Notes: generated by a model not told the origin, from the letters alone. A DNA stretch of 64,000 nucleotides from Christiangramia fulva (GCF_003024155.1 NZ_CP028136.1:1426001-1490000); one strand, 5' to 3'; shown: positions 26,072 to 35,691, counted from the first letter of the stretch. Translations and numbers: made by a program.

Positions 26072-27399
26072 AAAAATTGCCAGATCGCATGGGCTCCAAG
26101 TACTACAATTAAACCGGTGATCCCCTGGATAAGGGTCGCAAGTGTATGTGTTTTATAGGCCTTTTTTACAGGAAGATCTCCCATTTGGCTAACAATCCAG
26201 AAATAAGAATCATTGGCATGCGAGACAGTGACCGCACCGGAGCCAATGGCCAGGATCACCCATATTTTTCCTATTTCAGAATCCAGTCCCAAAACTCCTA
26301 AAAGCGGGAACATAATTGATGAAACGGTAATGATGGCAACAGTAGAGGAACCTTGTGCCGATTTTAATAAAGCAGCCATAAAAAAAGGAAGTGCGAGGCC
26401 CCAGGAGTTTTGGAACAGTCCGAAGTCAAGGTTATCAGTAAGTGAGGCAAATCCTATAATTTTTCCCAGCGCTCCGCCCATTGCTGTGATCAGCAAAATA
26501 GGAGCAGCCTGCCTAATCCCTTTTTCAATCACTTCGGTTAGGTTAACTCCATTCTTACGGCACATCCAGAAACCTGCTAATGCTCCCAGTAATAAAGCTA
26601 TGCTTGGTGAGCCCGTGAATTCAATAATTTGTGAAACTGTATTTTCTTTTGCCTGAACTAATAATGGGTAAATAGATGAAAATGCCATCAATAGAATGGG
26701 AATAAGCAGCGGAAGTATTGCACTGGAAAATGATGGAAGATGTTTATCATCATTGGTTTCCATTGCGGTGATTGGTTTTTCCTTTTCTGAATGTTTCGGG
26801 GCCATGAAATAGGCAAAAGTAGCGCCGCTTAACATCAGAATAAAGGCCAGTAAACCTCCAAAAAGCAACAATAAAGAGATGTTCTCCAGATGAAGATTAG
26901 CCGCCGCGGCAAGGGGCCCCGGTGTTGGAGGGACGAGTACATGCGATGAGAATAAACCTGTGGAAAGGGCAACTACCAGCGCATTTTTATAACGGGTGCT
27001 TCCCCTGCTTAGCTTTTTTGCAATTGGAGCTAATATCACAAAGGCGGCGTCGCAAAAGACAGGAATGGAGGTCAGGTAGCCCATGAAACCCAATACATAT
27101 TGCATGCGTAATTTAGACAAAGCCTTCAAAATGCCGTGGGCAATAGCTGTGGTTCCATTCGTTGCTTCAAGTGAAACCCCAATCCAGGCACCAAAAAGAA
27201 TGAGTAAACCAATAGAAGCGAACATGCTTCCAAAACCATCGCTGATAACCCCAGGGATTTCTGCCGCGGGAATTCCCAGTAGAAAAGCAAGTCCCAAAGC
27301 TGCAAGCAGCAGCACGATAAACGGATGCCATTTTAGATAACTTGTGCCCAGGATAATCCAGACGATAACACCTAAAATCGCTAAAAGTTCCGGGCCCAT
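26062..27399 (-). CDS. GntP-family gluconate/hydroxy-acid:proton symporter
   Basis: A 445-residue transporter with about 12 hydrophobic segments. Family features include the N-terminal TSYLKWHPFIVLLLAALGLAFLLGIP, FLTSIPVFCDAAFVIL-like (YLTSIPVFCDAAFVILAP) near 110, HVLVPPTPGPLAAAANL near 155, and a C-terminal ANDSYFWIVSQMG typical of gluconate permeases. The gene follows the glycerate kinase stop directly, with no gap, so the two form one leftward operon. That pairing suggests the imported substrate is glycerate or a sugar acid yielding it; this is inference from context. Confidence 0.9.
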   Translation of the reverse strand: MGPELLAILGVIVWIILGTSYLKWHPFIVLLLAALGLAFLLGIPAAEIPGVISDGFGSMFASIGLLILFGAWIGVSLEATNGTTAIAHGILKALSKLRMQYVLGFMGYLTSIPVFCDAAFVILAPIAKKLSRGSTRYKNALVVALSTGLFSSHVLVPPTPGPLAAAANLHLENISLLLLFGGLLAFILMLSGATFAYFMAPKHSEKEKPITAMETNDDKHLPSFSSAILPLLIPILLMAFSSIYPLLVQAKENTVSQIIEFTGSPSIALLLGALAGFWMCRKNGVNLTEVIEKGIRQAAPILLITAMGGALGKIIGFASLTDNLDFGLFQNSWGLALPFFMAALLKSAQGSSTVAIITVSSIMFPLLGVLGLDSEIGKIWVILAIGSGAVTVSHANDSYFWIVSQMGDLPVKKAYKTHTLATLIQGITGLIVVLGAHAIWQFFYS

Positions 27400-28527
27400 T
27401 TATATTGTTGTTTCTTTAAAAATAGTTTCGGTTTTTTCTTTAAGCAATTCAAAAGCTCTTGACTGGGCTTCTTTTAAAGGCATATCCCCGGGTTTAATTG
27501 CTGCCCATTTAGAGAAACCTGCTTTTTCAAGCTCGGTTTTATTAAGTGTAATGGCTCCTGCCAAAAGCCAGACTTGTTTTTGATGTTTTTTAGCCAGGTT
27601 GGCGATCTTGAAGGGTAATTTTCCGTGTTTGCTTTGGGCATCGGTCTTTCCCTCGCCGGTAATGACCAAATCGGCATTTTTTATCTTCTTTTCCAGCTTC
27701 GCCAGCTCGCTTAGAATTTCGAAACCCGGTTTGAGTTCGGCATTGGCGATAGCCTTCATCCCTGCCGAAACTCCGCCTGCTGCGCCTCCGCCAGGTATTT
27801 CTTTTATTCTTCTGCCGAATTCCTTTTCCAGAAGATCGGCGAATTTTGCGGTGGCTTTTTCCAGTTTTTCGATGGTTTCAGAATCAGCGCCTTTCTGTTC
27901 GGCATAAGTTTTCGCTGCTCCATTTTCTCCTAAAAGGGGATTAGTCACGTCGCAGGCGACTACGATCTCGGTATCTTTTAAAGCGGGATGCAGATTTTCG
28001 GAATTTATGGAAGCGCAGTTTATGAGCGCTTCACCCGAAGCAGCCAATTCTTTTCCTTCTTTATTCAACAATTTACCTCCAAGGGCAATGAAAATCCCCG
28101 ATGCAACATCATGGGTCCCGCTACCGCCAATCCCGAGGAAAATTTTTTGGATTCCTCGATCCAGTGCATCTTTCAGTTGCAATCCGGTGCCGTAAGTGGA
28201 GGTTTTCAGCGGATTCTGTTCCTCTTCCTTTAAAAGCGTCAATCCCGAAGCCTGGGAAAGCTCGATCCAGGTAGATGTATTTTCAGAAAATAAAAAATAC
28301 GGTGCCTTCAAAGTCCTTCCCAGCGGATCCCGACATTCCACTTCCGCGGTTTTTCCTAATTCCAGGGCGGTGAGAAGTTCGAAAGCTCCTTCACCACCAT
28401 CTGAAAATGGTAATTTTTCAATTTCCAGATCATCCCGGCTTGCGCTAAGACCGGCAGCGATCGCTTCAGTAGCTTCTTTAGCTGAAAGACTACCTTTAAA
28501 TGAATCGGGAACGATCAGGATTTTCAA
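27400..28527 (-). CDS. glycerate kinase
   Basis: A 375-residue member of the GarK/GlxK-type glycerate 2-kinase family, which phosphorylates D-glycerate with ATP. The N-terminal KILIVPDSFKGSLSAKEATEAI, the central IFLGIGGSGTHDVASGIFIALG (about 130-150) and the C-terminal DLVITGEGKTDAQSKHGKLP (about 305) are all characteristic. The start codon is TTG at 28527, accepted because the encoded N-terminus fits the family exactly and no nearby ATG exists. First gene of a two-gene operon with the GntP permease, which starts right after its stop. Confidence 0.93.
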   Translation of the reverse strand: MKILIVPDSFKGSLSAKEATEAIAAGLSASRDDLEIEKLPFSDGGEGAFELLTALELGKTAEVECRDPLGRTLKAPYFLFSENTSTWIELSQASGLTLLKEEEQNPLKTSTYGTGLQLKDALDRGIQKIFLGIGGSGTHDVASGIFIALGGKLLNKEGKELAASGEALINCASINSENLHPALKDTEIVVACDVTNPLLGENGAAKTYAEQKGADSETIEKLEKATAKFADLLEKEFGRRIKEIPGGGAAGGVSAGMKAIANAELKPGFEILSELAKLEKKIKNADLVITGEGKTDAQSKHGKLPFKIANLAKKHQKQVWLLAGAITLNKTELEKAGFSKWAAIKPGDMPLKEAQSRAFELLKEKTETIFKETTI

Positions 28528-28539
28528 AATGTTACTTTT

Positions 28540-31473
28540 TTAAAATTCTTCAAACTCCATTTCCGGTTCTCCGGGAACAGAAATAGCCTCACGGCTTCTT
28601 TCGCCCTGGCCTCCATCGACTTCAAATTTGGTCTCTGCTGTTTTGCCGTTGAGTTCCAGTTTGATGGTATATTTTCCTTTTGGGATATAATATTTTTCGT
28701 TGGATGCCTTTTTCATATCAAGTTTTTCATCCTCTTTTTCAAGCTTTTTCGCGGCATCTTCAGTGATTGTGAGATCATAGTCGGTAGTATTAAAACCTAT
28801 GTCACTCTTCACTTCCAGATGTTGAACTTCAATACCTGATTCAGAAACAACAGAGATTTTTGCAGTTCCGCCCTTTGCAGTATAAAAGGTTATGGGCAGC
28901 TTTGGTGTGTAAGGATCCATCCATTTGCTATAGGAGTTTCCCCAGCGGCTGGAGAACCTTATTTCTTCCGGCGAGGAGACAGTGAGGGCATTTTTCATCT
29001 CGTCTTTGTTCATGTTTGAAACCGGAGCAATATCTGCAATATAGATCGATCTTCCGTGAGTTCCCACCACAAGATCTTTAGCTCTTTTCTGAATTCTCAG
29101 GTCATGAACAGGAACATTGGGAATTCCGGCATCGAATGCCTGCCAGCTTTCGCCACGATCAAGAGAAACATATAGTCCGTTATCTGTACCCAGATAAAGC
29201 ACCTTTTCGTTGTTCGGATCTTCGCGGATCACGTTCACAGGTGATAATGGCAAATTTGAACTAATATCTTTCCAGCTATTTCCGTCATCTTCGGAAACAT
29301 ATACATAAGGTTTAAAATCATCATAACGATATCCGTTCAGCGTCACATAAACCCTGTCTTTTTTGTGTTCTGAAGCGATCACACGGGAAATCCAAAGATC
29401 TTTGGGTAAATTCTGATTGATTGGCGTCCAGGTTCCGCCGCCGTCTTTTGTTCTATAGATCAAGCCATCGTCACTTCCGGTATAGATCAATCCGAAATGG
29501 AATTGTGATTCGCTGATGGTGGTCAATGTTCCGTAAGGCACATCACCTTCCCGGCCTCCCTGGGTAAGATCTTCTGAGATCACCTGCCAGTTCTCGCCCT
29601 GGTCCATGCTTCTTAGTAGTTTGTTGGCGCCCATGTATAGAATATCCTGGTTGTGTGGTGAAAGCAAAATTGGTGTCTGCCAGTTAAAACGGTATGGTCG
29701 ATCACCTAATTCATGTTTGGGCTGGATATAAGTCTGCTCCCCGGTTTTTCTATTAAGTCTGAAATAATTTCCGAACTGAAACCCGGTGTAAACAATATCT
29801 GGGTTACGATTGTCAACTTCAACCTGCATCCCGTCACCGCCCATGATAGACTTGAAATTATACTCGCCGGTAGCTGTCCAGGCCGGACCTTCTTCATTGG
29901 TATGAGGTCCTACCCACACACCATTATCCTGAAGTCCGCCATAGACGCGATAGGGTTTTTCATCATCTACATTTACGCTGTAAAACTGGCCTACCGCAGG
30001 AGAATTGTTCTTTTGCCAGTTTTCTCCATCATCGTAAGAAATATTGATCCCACCGTCATTACCATCGATAAGATGGCCAGATTTTTTTGGATCTATCCAT
30101 AAAGCATGATGGTCTGAATGTACATTTTCAGCATCTATGGAAGTAAAGGTTTTTCCGCCGTCTTTAGATTTCACGATTGGAACCCCGTAGATATAGATCG
30201 CGTCTGGATTATTCGGATCTACGTGGATCATCCCGAAATAATAACCGTAGCTGTAATATAGGTCGTCCAGATAATCATCGTGGGTTTTGTTCCAGGTTTT
30301 TCCGCCGTCGGTACTTTTATAAACCTGTGCACCAATCACAGGGGTGTCAAACAGGTTTGCATTCGCATCTTCCAGATAAAGAGCGAGATCAGAAGGTTTT
30401 ATCTCATTGGAACGAACCATTTCCTTAACTTTTTCCGCGGAATATTTCTTCGGAAAATCATTAGTCCGCAAAAAGCTTTCAAGCTCTTCATTTTCAAGTT
30501 TCAGAAAAGCTGAAGTTTTCATCTTCTGGAAATCTTCTTTCTGAAGTCCTTTTTTCTCTTCTTCTTTTTCTTCTTTTTTCTCGCGGTGATTCTGGTTGTC
30601 TACGATGGCATAAAGCGTATTGGTATCATACACCGCAAGACCTATTCTTCCCACGCCATCCCCGGTAGGAAATCCCGAATTTTTATCGGAAACCAGTTTC
30701 CAGGTATCGCCTGCATCGGTACTTTTATAGATTCCACTACCATTTCCACTTTCCCTGAAATTCCATGCTTTCCGGTCTTTGTCCCAGGCGGCAGCGTATA
30801 ATTCATTAAAATTATCGGGATTTGCAGCCATATCGATAATCCCCGTATGTTCGTCTATAAACAGCTTTTTGCTCCAGGTTTTTCCTCCATTGCTGGTTTT
30901 ATAAATTCCTCTTTCAGTATTTCCCGAATAAAGATGTCCAGCAACGCCAACCACGACTTCATAAGGATTTTTCGGGTTGATCAAAATCCGGCTAATGTGA
31001 TGCGAATCTGGTAAGCCCATGAATTGCCAGGTTTTACCATTATCTTCAGTTTTAAGCAAACCCATTCCCGCATACGAAGAACGAGAGGCGTTCACCTCGC
31101 CGGTTCCCACCCAGATAGTTCCGTTTTTCCAGTCTACGGCCACATCGCCTATATTCAGCATTGGCGCATTGTCCATCACCGGGGTGAAACTGGTGCCGTT
31201 ATTATTGGTATACCAAAGTCCGCCGGTGGCATAAGCGACGTAAAACTCGGTGGGATCATCGGGATTTACCGCAAAATCGGTTACCCTGCCACTCATGACA
31301 CTCGGACCGATATTTTTAAGTGGAAGATTTTTAACTATTGAATTTTGGGCAAGCTGTTCCTTTTTTTGCAAGGCATCCTGCAGGTCTTTAGCCGAAGTAG
31401 GTTTTTGTTGTGAAAAAGGGAATGCTGAATTTAAAAGTAAAAATAAACTTAGAGAGATGTTTTTTCTTTTCAT
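28540..31473 (-). CDS. secreted BNR/Vps10-like beta-propeller protein
   Basis: A 977-residue exported protein. The signal peptide spans residues 1 to about 22 (SLFLLLNSAFPFSQQ). About ten Asp-box repeats of form SxDxGxTW are visible (TEDNGKTW, SNGGKTW, STDAGDTW, STDGGKTW, SYDDGENW, SMDQGENW, TKDGGGTW, SEDDGNSW, SLDRGESW). They build two large propellers like the Vps10/sortilin fold. A charged, KEE-rich insert lies near residues 305-330, and a C-terminal beta domain (about 870-977) follows. Asp boxes are structural and do not prove glycosidase activity, although such proteins are often labelled glycosyl hydrolase. It lies 12 bases upstream of the glycerate kinase gene on the same strand. Confidence 0.87.
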   Translation of the reverse strand: MKRKNISLSLFLLLNSAFPFSQQKPTSAKDLQDALQKKEQLAQNSIVKNLPLKNIGPSVMSGRVTDFAVNPDDPTEFYVAYATGGLWYTNNNGTSFTPVMDNAPMLNIGDVAVDWKNGTIWVGTGEVNASRSSYAGMGLLKTEDNGKTWQFMGLPDSHHISRILINPKNPYEVVVGVAGHLYSGNTERGIYKTSNGGKTWSKKLFIDEHTGIIDMAANPDNFNELYAAAWDKDRKAWNFRESGNGSGIYKSTDAGDTWKLVSDKNSGFPTGDGVGRIGLAVYDTNTLYAIVDNQNHREKKEEKEEEKKGLQKEDFQKMKTSAFLKLENEELESFLRTNDFPKKYSAEKVKEMVRSNEIKPSDLALYLEDANANLFDTPVIGAQVYKSTDGGKTWNKTHDDYLDDLYYSYGYYFGMIHVDPNNPDAIYIYGVPIVKSKDGGKTFTSIDAENVHSDHHALWIDPKKSGHLIDGNDGGINISYDDGENWQKNNSPAVGQFYSVNVDDEKPYRVYGGLQDNGVWVGPHTNEEGPAWTATGEYNFKSIMGGDGMQVEVDNRNPDIVYTGFQFGNYFRLNRKTGEQTYIQPKHELGDRPYRFNWQTPILLSPHNQDILYMGANKLLRSMDQGENWQVISEDLTQGGREGDVPYGTLTTISESQFHFGLIYTGSDDGLIYRTKDGGGTWTPINQNLPKDLWISRVIASEHKKDRVYVTLNGYRYDDFKPYVYVSEDDGNSWKDISSNLPLSPVNVIREDPNNEKVLYLGTDNGLYVSLDRGESWQAFDAGIPNVPVHDLRIQKRAKDLVVGTHGRSIYIADIAPVSNMNKDEMKNALTVSSPEEIRFSSRWGNSYSKWMDPYTPKLPITFYTAKGGTAKISVVSESGIEVQHLEVKSDIGFNTTDYDLTITEDAAKKLEKEDEKLDMKKASNEKYYIPKGKYTIKLELNGKTAETKFEVDGGQGERSREAISVPGEPEMEFEEF

Positions 31474-31590
31474 GATCTGATTAATGTCCGCTAAAAATAC
31501 TAAAAGCTCTCAATACCTGAAATTTTAAATCGCTTTAATAGCTTTTGCGACTTATTCCCTTTAATTTTGAAGAAATCGAAACAAAAACTT

Positions 31591-32883
31591 ATGAAATACG
31601 ATAAAATCGACTCAAAATTGTTCGTTAAAAACCGGCGAAATTTCATGGAACAGATGAAACCAAAAAGCCTTGCGGTTTTTAATTCAAACGATATTTATCC
31701 TATTGGTGCCGACAGCACCATGCCTTTTGAACAAAACCGCGATTTGTTTTACCTGAGTGGCGTTGACCAGGAAGAGAGCATACTCGTGCTTTTTCCCGAT
31801 GCTCCGGAAGAAAAGCATCGTGAGATCCTTTTTTTAACCGAAACCAATGAGCATATCGCCGTTTGGGAAGGGGAGAAACTTACCAAAGATGCGGCCTACG
31901 AAACCAGCGGCATCAAAACAGTATACTGGATGAAAGATTTTGAAAAGATCTTTTTCGAGGTGATGACGCAATGTGATACGGTTTATTTTAATACCAACGA
32001 ACATTATCGTGCGGCGCATAAAACCGAAACAAGGGATGCCCGTTTTATAAAATGGTGCAAGGAAAAATATCCGGCTCACCAGGTCGCCAAGGCAAATCCG
32101 ATTCTTCAGAGATTAAGGTCGGTTAAAGATCCTATCGAGCTTGAATTGATGCAAAAAGCCTGTAATATTACCGAAAAAGCCTTCCGCAGAACCCTTAAAT
32201 TCGTGAAGCCGGGAGTTTGGGAATACGAGATCGAAGCCGAATACTACCATGAAATGATCAGGAACCGATCCCGGGGATTCGCTTATACGCCAATTATCGC
32301 CAGCGGAAAAAATGCCTGCGTTTTACATTATATTCAGAATAATCAGCAATGTAAGGACGGAGAGCTTATTCTTCTTGATACCGGTGCTGAATATGCAAAT
32401 TATTCCAGTGACCTTACCAGAACCATTCCGGTGAACGGGAGGTATACCGATCGTCAGAAAAAAGTTTATAATGCGGTAAACAAGGTAAAAAAAGAGGCTA
32501 CCAAACTCCTTGTTCCCGGAACTATGTGGAAAGAATATCATGTGGAGGTTGGAAAAATGATGACTTCAGAATTGCTGGATTTAGGACTTCTTGACAAAGC
32601 CGATGTTCAAAATGAAGATCCTGACTGGCCTGCTTATAAAAAATACTTTATGCATGGAACTTCTCACCATATTGGCCTTGATACTCATGACTACGGAATT
32701 TTGACCGAGCCGATGAAAGCAAATCAGGTTTTTACCGTGGAGCCCGGAATTTATATTCCTGAGGAAGGTTTTGGAATACGGCTGGAAGACGATGTGGTGA
32801 TTCAGGAAAAAGGTGAGCCTTTCAATTTGATGAGAAATATTCCTATTGAGGCAGAAGAGATCGAGGAGATCATGAATTCCTGA
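31591..32883 (+). CDS. pepP: Xaa-Pro aminopeptidase (aminopeptidase P, M24B)
   Basis: A 430-residue metallopeptidase removing an N-terminal residue preceding proline. The start at 31591 (MKYDKID) is preferred over an in-frame TTG 24 bases upstream. The N-terminal creatinase-like domain (1-170) includes PFEQNRDLFYLSG. The catalytic pita-bread domain holds the five metal ligands: D in LLDTGAEY, D in SSDLTRT, H in HGTSHHIGLDTHD, E in VEPGIYI and E in IRLEDDV. No signal peptide, so cytoplasmic. A T-rich candidate -7 box (TAATTTTG, 31562-31569) lies just upstream. Confidence 0.94.
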   Translation: MKYDKIDSKLFVKNRRNFMEQMKPKSLAVFNSNDIYPIGADSTMPFEQNRDLFYLSGVDQEESILVLFPDAPEEKHREILFLTETNEHIAVWEGEKLTKDAAYETSGIKTVYWMKDFEKIFFEVMTQCDTVYFNTNEHYRAAHKTETRDARFIKWCKEKYPAHQVAKANPILQRLRSVKDPIELELMQKACNITEKAFRRTLKFVKPGVWEYEIEAEYYHEMIRNRSRGFAYTPIIASGKNACVLHYIQNNQQCKDGELILLDTGAEYANYSSDLTRTIPVNGRYTDRQKKVYNAVNKVKKEATKLLVPGTMWKEYHVEVGKMMTSELLDLGLLDKADVQNEDPDWPAYKKYFMHGTSHHIGLDTHDYGILTEPMKANQVFTVEPGIYIPEEGFGIRLEDDVVIQEKGEPFNLMRNIPIEAEEIEEIMNS

Positions 32884-32921
32884 TCCTTTCTTTCTTAAAG
32901 AAAATTTAAACTATAAAATTT

Positions 32922-32972
32922 GCCACCTGTTCCTGAATTTTTATTCTTTAAACAGGTGGCTTTTATTTTTTT
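32922..32972 (+). terminator. terminator after aminopeptidase P
   Basis: A perfect 10-bp stem (GCCACCTGTT at 32922-32931 with AACAGGTGGC at 32951-32960) with a 19-base loop is followed by TTTTATTTTTTT. Confidence 0.85.
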
Positions 32973-32977
32973 AGCTT

Positions 32978-33748
32978 ATGACGATAGATTTTGAAGGAGC
33001 GAAGATCAATTTCAGCAGTGAGGGAGAGGGGAATCCACTGGTTTTACTTCATGGCTTTTTGGAAGACATCCGCATCTGGAACGACCTGGCGAAGGAATTA
33101 AAAAAGGAGCGGCAGGTTATTTGCATCGATTTACCCGGCCATGGGAAATCAGAAGGATTTTCAGATGTTCATACCATGGCCGAAATGGCAAATGCCGTAA
33201 AAAAAGTTCTTGATGAAATTGAAGTTGAGAACATTAGCATTGCTGGTCATAGTATGGGAGGTTATGTGAGTTTGGAATTTCTGAATAATTTTCCTAAGAT
33301 GGTAAAGAGCATTATGCTGATAAATTCAACACCTGTTGATGACTCTGTGGAAAAAAAGAAGGCCCGGGAAAAAGCCGTGGAATTGGTGAGTAAAAATAAA
33401 AAAGCCTATATAAATATGGCAATTCCGAATCTTTTTAGCAGGGAGAGCAAAGTAAAGTTTTGTCCTGAAATAGAAGATTTGAAAAACCGGGCGATGAAGA
33501 TGGAAGTAAAAAATATTCAGGCGGCTTTACGCGGAATGAAAATTCGTACAAATCATAAATCGCTCCTGAGATCGGCGTCCATTCAAAAGGCCATTGTGGC
33601 AGGAGAAGAAGATCCAATATTGGATTTCAATGAGTTAAAATCAATTGCCGAAGAATGCGATTGTAATTTTTATGCCACCGAAAATGGACATAATTCGTAT
33701 ATAGAAGATGCTTATAATTTAAGAAAAAATATGCATTTCATCGATTAA
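32978..33748 (+). CDS. alpha/beta-hydrolase
   Basis: A 256-residue alpha/beta-hydrolase fold enzyme. The oxyanion region is LLHGFLEDIRIW (about 23-34). The nucleophile serine sits in AGHSMGGYV (about 89-97), the acid is likely D in GEEDPILD (about 212), and the histidine is in NGHNSYIED (about 238). The cap region (about 120-190) is rich in lysine. Members include esterases and haloperoxidase-like enzymes; the substrate is unknown. No signal peptide. It starts just after the terminator of aminopeptidase P, so it must have its own promoter. Confidence 0.87.
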   Translation: MTIDFEGAKINFSSEGEGNPLVLLHGFLEDIRIWNDLAKELKKERQVICIDLPGHGKSEGFSDVHTMAEMANAVKKVLDEIEVENISIAGHSMGGYVSLEFLNNFPKMVKSIMLINSTPVDDSVEKKKAREKAVELVSKNKKAYINMAIPNLFSRESKVKFCPEIEDLKNRAMKMEVKNIQAALRGMKIRTNHKSLLRSASIQKAIVAGEEDPILDFNELKSIAEECDCNFYATENGHNSYIEDAYNLRKNMHFID

Positions 33749-33820
33749 TTAACGCTTTTTGTCGAACCATTAACTTTTTTTTATATTTTAGGAATCTAGT
33801 AATCAGAAAATTAACCTTAT

Positions 33821-34072
33821 ATGAAAAAATCAACCCCTACCTTATTTTCATTGGCAAAGGTTCATTGCAGTATTTTTGGCCACAAACTTAAAGTATCGAA
33901 GAACATAACCAATCACGTGCACGAATACCGGTGTGCGAAGTGTGGGATGGAAATGACCGATACTGCCGATGGTTTCCTGGCCAGGTTGACACCAAAATTC
34001 AAGGAAACTAACGATTATCTTGCAAAGATCCATCAAAGACGGAAACGACGTCTTTATGCGAAAGCTTCTTAA
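33821..34072 (+). CDS. small zinc-ribbon-like protein
   Basis: An 83-residue basic protein. It has two possible metal half-sites, a CSIFGHKL segment near residue 17 and YRCAKCGME near residue 37. The layout resembles DUF1660-like zinc-binding proteins, though I am not certain of the family. The C-terminus is Arg/Lys-rich (HQRRKRRLYAK), which could bind nucleic acid. It overlaps the convergent thiL gene by four bases. Function unknown. Confidence 0.72.
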   Translation: MKKSTPTLFSLAKVHCSIFGHKLKVSKNITNHVHEYRCAKCGMEMTDTADGFLARLTPKFKETNDYLAKIHQRRKRRLYAKAS

Positions 34073-35124
34073 TTGTCTTTTTCTTTCATTGAATTCCAGC
34101 CCCTTGCGATCAGCGGTAATTTCTGATTTGCCCTGGTAATTAAATGCATGCCTTCTTTTTCTTCAGTTACATGCCCGATTACCGTGAGGTTTGGGTTTCC
34201 TTTTATCTTATCGAAATCTTTTTGATCTATAGTGAAAAGCAGTTCATAATCTTCTCCGCCACTTAGAGCAATAGTCGTACTGTCAATTTCAAATTCTTCA
34301 CAAACCGAAATAACCGCCGGGTCAAGAGGGATTTTTTCTTCAAAAAGATTCATTCCTGTTTTCGAACTTTTACCCAGGTGAATTATCTCTGAAGAAAGTC
34401 CGTCGCTAATATCGATCATTGAGGTTGGTTTCACCTCCAGAGCTTTTAACAAAGGCGGAATATCTTTTCTTGCTTCAGGTTTCAGTTGTCTTTCGATAAT
34501 ATAAGTGTATTGATCAAGATCGGGCTGGGCATTTGGATTGGCTTTAAAAACCTCTTTTTCGCGTTCCAGAACCTGAAGTCCCATGTATGCCGCGCCAATA
34601 TCGCCGGTGAGAACCAATAGGTCATTAGGTTTGGCACCACTGCGGTAGGCAATTTCTTCCTTTTCAGCATAACCTACGGCGGTAACGCTGATCATAAGTC
34701 CCGAGGTCGATGAGGTAGTATCGCCGCCTATCATATCCACATTATAGATCTTACAGGCAAGCTGGATTCCCGCGTACAGTTCTTCCAGGGCCTCTACCGG
34801 AAAACGATTGGAAACAGCTATGGAAACAGTTACATGGCTGGCAGTCCCGTTCATCGCGTAGATATCCGATAAATTGACCATCACCGCCTTGTAGCCCAGA
34901 TGTTTCAGGGGCATATAAGAAAGGTCAAAATGCACGCCTTCCAAAAGAAGATCGGTACTAATAAGTGTCTCTTTTCCTTCAAAATTAAGCACTGCGGCAT
35001 CATCTCCTCCGGCTTTTACTGTGGACTCCAGTTTCGGACTGAAATTTTTGGTAAGGTGGTCAATGAGACCAAATTCACCTAATTCTGAAAGGTTTGTCCT
35101 GCTTTCGTGACTATTCTCAAACAT
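34069..35124 (-). CDS. thiL: thiamine-monophosphate kinase
   Basis: A 351-residue ATP-dependent kinase making thiamine diphosphate from thiamine monophosphate. The start at 35124 (MFENSHESR) is chosen over an in-frame codon 42 bases upstream because family N-termini begin near the conserved GEFGLIDHLT. Visible motifs are AGGDDAAVL (about 42), STDLLLEGVHFD (about 62), DIYAMNG, MIGGDTTSS (about 135), VLTGDIGAAYMGL and SGGEDYELLF (about 285). Length and motif order are normal for this family. No other thiamine genes are near. Confidence 0.94.
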   Translation of the reverse strand: MFENSHESRTNLSELGEFGLIDHLTKNFSPKLESTVKAGGDDAAVLNFEGKETLISTDLLLEGVHFDLSYMPLKHLGYKAVMVNLSDIYAMNGTASHVTVSIAVSNRFPVEALEELYAGIQLACKIYNVDMIGGDTTSSTSGLMISVTAVGYAEKEEIAYRSGAKPNDLLVLTGDIGAAYMGLQVLEREKEVFKANPNAQPDLDQYTYIIERQLKPEARKDIPPLLKALEVKPTSMIDISDGLSSEIIHLGKSSKTGMNLFEEKIPLDPAVISVCEEFEIDSTTIALSGGEDYELLFTIDQKDFDKIKGNPNLTVIGHVTEEKEGMHLITRANQKLPLIARGWNSMKEKDN

Positions 35125-35290
35125 AACAACTGAATTTTGGTGCAAAAATAAGCATATAAAATACAAAGAGGCGCATTAGGCGGAAAGCTTTAAGAAATTG
35201 ATTTTTCGGGGGTAAAAATTCTATTGAAGACTTCTATGAATCAATTCTTAAAACATATGCAAGCTCTATGGTAAAACGCATGCTTTGTAG

Positions 35291-35298
35291 TATATTTG
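35291..35298 (+). promoter_or_regulatory. putative promoter -7 box of the suf operon
   Basis: TATATTTG fits TAnnTTTG and lies 31 bases before the sufA-like start. A weak -33 (TATG at 35267-35270) is found at exactly 20 bases. Confidence 0.5.
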
Positions 35299-35329
35299 TC
35301 CCCTAATTTAGAATTAATCTTTGTAAACG

Positions 35330-35659
35330 ATGATTAGAGTTAGCGAAGAAGCTAAAAAGAAAATTTCGGCCCTGATGACCGAAGAGGGATTTAGCCCGAC
35401 AGCCGACTATGTTCGGGTGGGGGTGAAGAGTGGAGGATGCTCCGGCCTTTCCTATGAATTGAAATTTGACAAGTCCCAGGCTGAGGGCGATAAAGTCTTT
35501 GAAGACAATGAAGTGAAGATCGTGGTTGATAAACGCAGCGTGCTTTATCTCGCCGGAACCATTTTAGAGTATTCCGGAGGGCTGAACGGCAAGGGTTTTG
35601 TGTTTAATAACCCGAACGCTCAAAGAACCTGCGGTTGCGGGGAGAGTTTTTCGCTTTAA
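35330..35659 (+). CDS. sufA: A-type iron-sulfur carrier (SufA/IscA/ErpA-like)
   Basis: A 109-residue HesB-fold carrier that accepts clusters from SufBCD and passes them on to apoproteins. All three conserved cysteines are present: one in SGGCSGLSYEL (about 35) and two in the C-terminal CGCGESF (about 103-105). The GFVFNNPNA segment before the tail is also typical. It is first in the suf operon. Its stop codon lies inside an inverted repeat at 35649-35669, and an accessory gene follows before sufB. Confidence 0.93.
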   Translation: MIRVSEEAKKKISALMTEEGFSPTADYVRVGVKSGGCSGLSYELKFDKSQAEGDKVFEDNEVKIVVDKRSVLYLAGTILEYSGGLNGKGFVFNNPNAQRTCGCGESFSL

Positions 35660-35669
35660 TTAAGCGAAA
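35649..35669. repeat. hairpin over the sufA stop codon
   Basis: TTTCGCTT (35649-35656) and AAGCGAAA (35662-35669) form an 8-bp stem with loop TAATT. No T tract follows, so it may be an mRNA processing or stability element rather than a terminator. Confidence 0.6.
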
Positions 35670-35691
35670 GAGGTAAGGAGTAAAGGAGGAA

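Noticed and set aside
26213..26656. Rightward 147-codon frame opposite the GntP permease
   Set aside because: Low complexity Ala/Pro/Ser reading of the antisense strand; the leftward permease is clear.
29713..30102. Rightward 129-codon frame opposite the BNR protein
   Set aside because: Antisense to repeated Asp-box motifs, with no own features.
28540..31473. Naming the BNR protein a glycosyl hydrolase
   Set aside because: Asp boxes are structural; no catalytic residues for a glycosidase could be identified.
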